Positions 14,067 to 14,931 of a DNA stretch of 14,931 nucleotides are shown here, in pieces (positions within the stretch are counted from its first letter, which is position 1; each line of letters opens with the position of its first letter). The notes beneath the pieces are model-generated. The model was not told where the DNA came from, searched no databases, and worked only from the letters and a program-made list of their open reading frames with translations. A program made the translations under genes and the position numbers. Source of the DNA: CAUVKI01 sp963552605 (GTDB lineage Bacteria; Bacillota; Clostridia; Tissierellales; Peptoniphilaceae); contig CAUVKI010000043.1 of NCBI GenBank assembly GCA_963552605.1, positions 1-14,931 on the forward strand, given 5' to 3'.

Positions 14067-14094
14067 GATAACTAAGTTAGCTAATCTTGTTATC
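14067..14094 (+). promoter_or_regulatory. Second, composite TetR operator upstream of the efflux genes
   Basis: A 28-base imperfect dyad with outer arms GATAAC / GTTATC and a perfect central TTAGCTAA; 22 of 28 positions are symmetric. It begins with GATAACTAAGTTA, identical to the core of the operator at 13361. It is followed by TTATCGAAA, which also follows the first site. Its two halves look like two overlapping copies in opposite orientation. No convincing -35/-10 pair was found around it. Confidence 0.65.
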
Positions 14095-14114
14095 GAAAAT
14101 TGGGAGGTATGAAA

Positions 14115-14283
14115 ATGAAAGAAAAGAATACTGCGGTAATATTGCGAGGGATTGCAAATAAGGAATATTTAAAACTGAAAACATCAGTATTTATAGCAAC
14201 TGTTGGTGTTATTGCAGGAGTTGTTCCATAATATTGCGGAAATCAACAGTGAAAGCATTGCACAAATGGGAGGAATATTATGA
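14115..14283 (+). pseudogene. Internally deleted gene, possibly an ABC transporter, ahead of the MATE pump
   Basis: GGGAGG lies 7 bases before the ATG at 14115, which starts a 38-residue reading frame ending at TAA (14229-14231): 'MKEKNTAVILRGIANKEYLK' then 'LKTSVFIATVGVIAGVVP'. It reads like the cytoplasmic start and first membrane helix of an ABC exporter cut off in mid-helix. A different frame then stays open from about 14227 ('HNIAEINSESIAQMGGIL') and stops at TGA overlapping the next gene's ATG (ATGA), the layout of a coupled upstream gene. The simplest reading is a gene that lost its middle, leaving about 38 front codons and about 18 end codons in different frames. Alternatives are a true 38-residue membrane peptide or a leader peptide; the end fragment is too short to prove. 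Confidence 0.4.
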
Positions 14284-14931
14284 AACAGGATATGAAAGAA
14301 CAACTATTAACAAAAAGACCGATAGACTTACTCTTTCAACTATCTGTTCCGGCGGTAATCGGAATGATTGTAATCGGTCTATATCCGTTAATGGACGGGA
14401 TTTTTGCAGGTAAAATCATAGGACAAACAGCAATGACCGCTTGCGGTGTTGCAATGCCTCTCACCTTTTTTAACAGCGGGGTTTCAACTCTGATTGGCGT
14501 GGGCTCAGCTTCCGTCCTATCACGAGCAATCGGAAAAGGGGATCAAAAAACCGCAGATAAAATTATGGGAAACTTAATCTTTTGGGTTATATTGTTTTCA
14601 GCAATCATCACAGTCGGAGGAATATTTCTTGCTCCACATTTTTTATCTATGGTCGGTGCGACAGGTGAAATTAAAGCCTATGGTATCAGATACCTTAGAG
14701 TGATTTTTATCGGCTCTCTATTTGTAAACTTTACACAGTCTGCAAATATGGTGATGCGTGGTGAAGGACTGATGAAAAAAGCTATGATGATTATGGGATT
14801 TGGTGCTTTGCTTAATATCATACTTGATCCGATCTTAATGACCGTTATGGGTGAATATGCCATTGAAGGTGCTGCACTTGCCACTATCACAGCACAATTC
14901 ATTCAGGCAGTGATAACGCTTAATTATTTCT
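14280..14931 (+). CDS. MATE family efflux transporter (partial, runs off right edge)
   Basis: The first 217 codons of a multidrug and toxin extrusion pump that exports cationic drugs in exchange for Na+ or H+; a full protein is about 450 residues. The six-helix first half is visible, with typical stretches 'QLSVPAVIGMIVIGLYPLMD' (helix 1), 'TACGVAMPL', 'GVGSASVLSRAIGKGD' (end of helix 2 and loop) and 'MRGEGLMKKAMM..LNIILDPILM' (helix 5 region). The style is closest to the MepA-like branch. GGAGG lies 6 bases before the ATG, and TGA of the upstream frame overlaps it. The gene looks more G+C-rich than tetR. It follows a tetR gene and shared operators, so induction by a TetR ligand is likely. 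Confidence 0.93.
   Translation, partial: MKQDMKEQLLTKRPIDLLFQLSVPAVIGMIVIGLYPLMDGIFAGKIIGQTAMTACGVAMPLTFFNSGVSTLIGVGSASVLSRAIGKGDQKTADKIMGNLIFWVILFSAIITVGGIFLAPHFLSMVGATGEIKAYGIRYLRVIFIGSLFVNFTQSANMVMRGEGLMKKAMMIMGFGALLNIILDPILMTVMGEYAIEGAALATITAQFIQAVITLNYF

Noticed and set aside
14678..14902. Minus-strand reading frame opposite the MATE gene
   Set aside because: Lies wholly within a clear MATE coding region in antisense and shows no family features.

Overview
The window looks like chromosomal DNA of an AT-rich Gram-positive anaerobe (Bacillota; a Tissierellia/Peptoniphilaceae-like or clostridial relative is my best guess, at low confidence). The basis is strong AGGAGG-type ribosome-binding sites, U-tract hairpin terminators, a YitT-family membrane protein, an MepA-like MATE pump and the sequence style of UvrA, UvrB and Alr. 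No rRNA, tRNA, CRISPR array or replication origin was seen.

From about position 1 to 13250 every gene I can support is on the minus strand, so transcription runs from high to low coordinates. In transcriptional order these are: a small two-helix membrane protein preceded by an ORF remnant (about 12853-13246); an Rpn/PD-(D/E)XK family nuclease or 'transposase' with a non-ATG start (11582-12538) and its own terminator; the nucleotide excision repair pair uvrB-uvrA (6686-11478), driven by a near-consensus promoter, joined by a TAATG overlap and closed by tandem terminators; a cell-envelope group yitT-alr-ftsX-like (3478-6485); a 991-residue secreted mosaic protein (beta-helix, Ig-like, MBG-like, ASH-like and SbsA-like modules) with no visible wall-sorting signal (303-3278), closed by a good terminator; and the first 22 codons of a transposase-like gene running off the left edge.

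From 13332 to the right edge the strand flips. An AT-rich tetR-family regulator is followed by a very short, apparently deleted gene and then a MATE efflux pump that runs off the right edge. A palindrome, GATAACTAAGTTATC, sits on the tetR transcription start. Its core (GATAACTAAGTTA, and again TTATCGAAA) recurs in a longer imperfect dyad just ahead of the second transcription unit. This suggests a local, drug- or ligand-responsive circuit in which the TetR protein controls both itself and the efflux genes. The promoter also shows that the first in-frame ATG of tetR lies inside the -10 box, so translation must start downstream, most likely at a TTG at 13392.

The points most worth a second look are the TetR operator pair with its corrected start, the internally deleted gene between tetR and the MATE pump, the altered first zinc module of UvrA, the FtsX-like permease with no FtsE beside it, and the altered active-site motif of the Rpn-like nuclease. 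I do not see a clearly new defence or mobile system. The right-hand efflux locus and the 12.5-13.3 kb patchwork are the accessory-looking parts.
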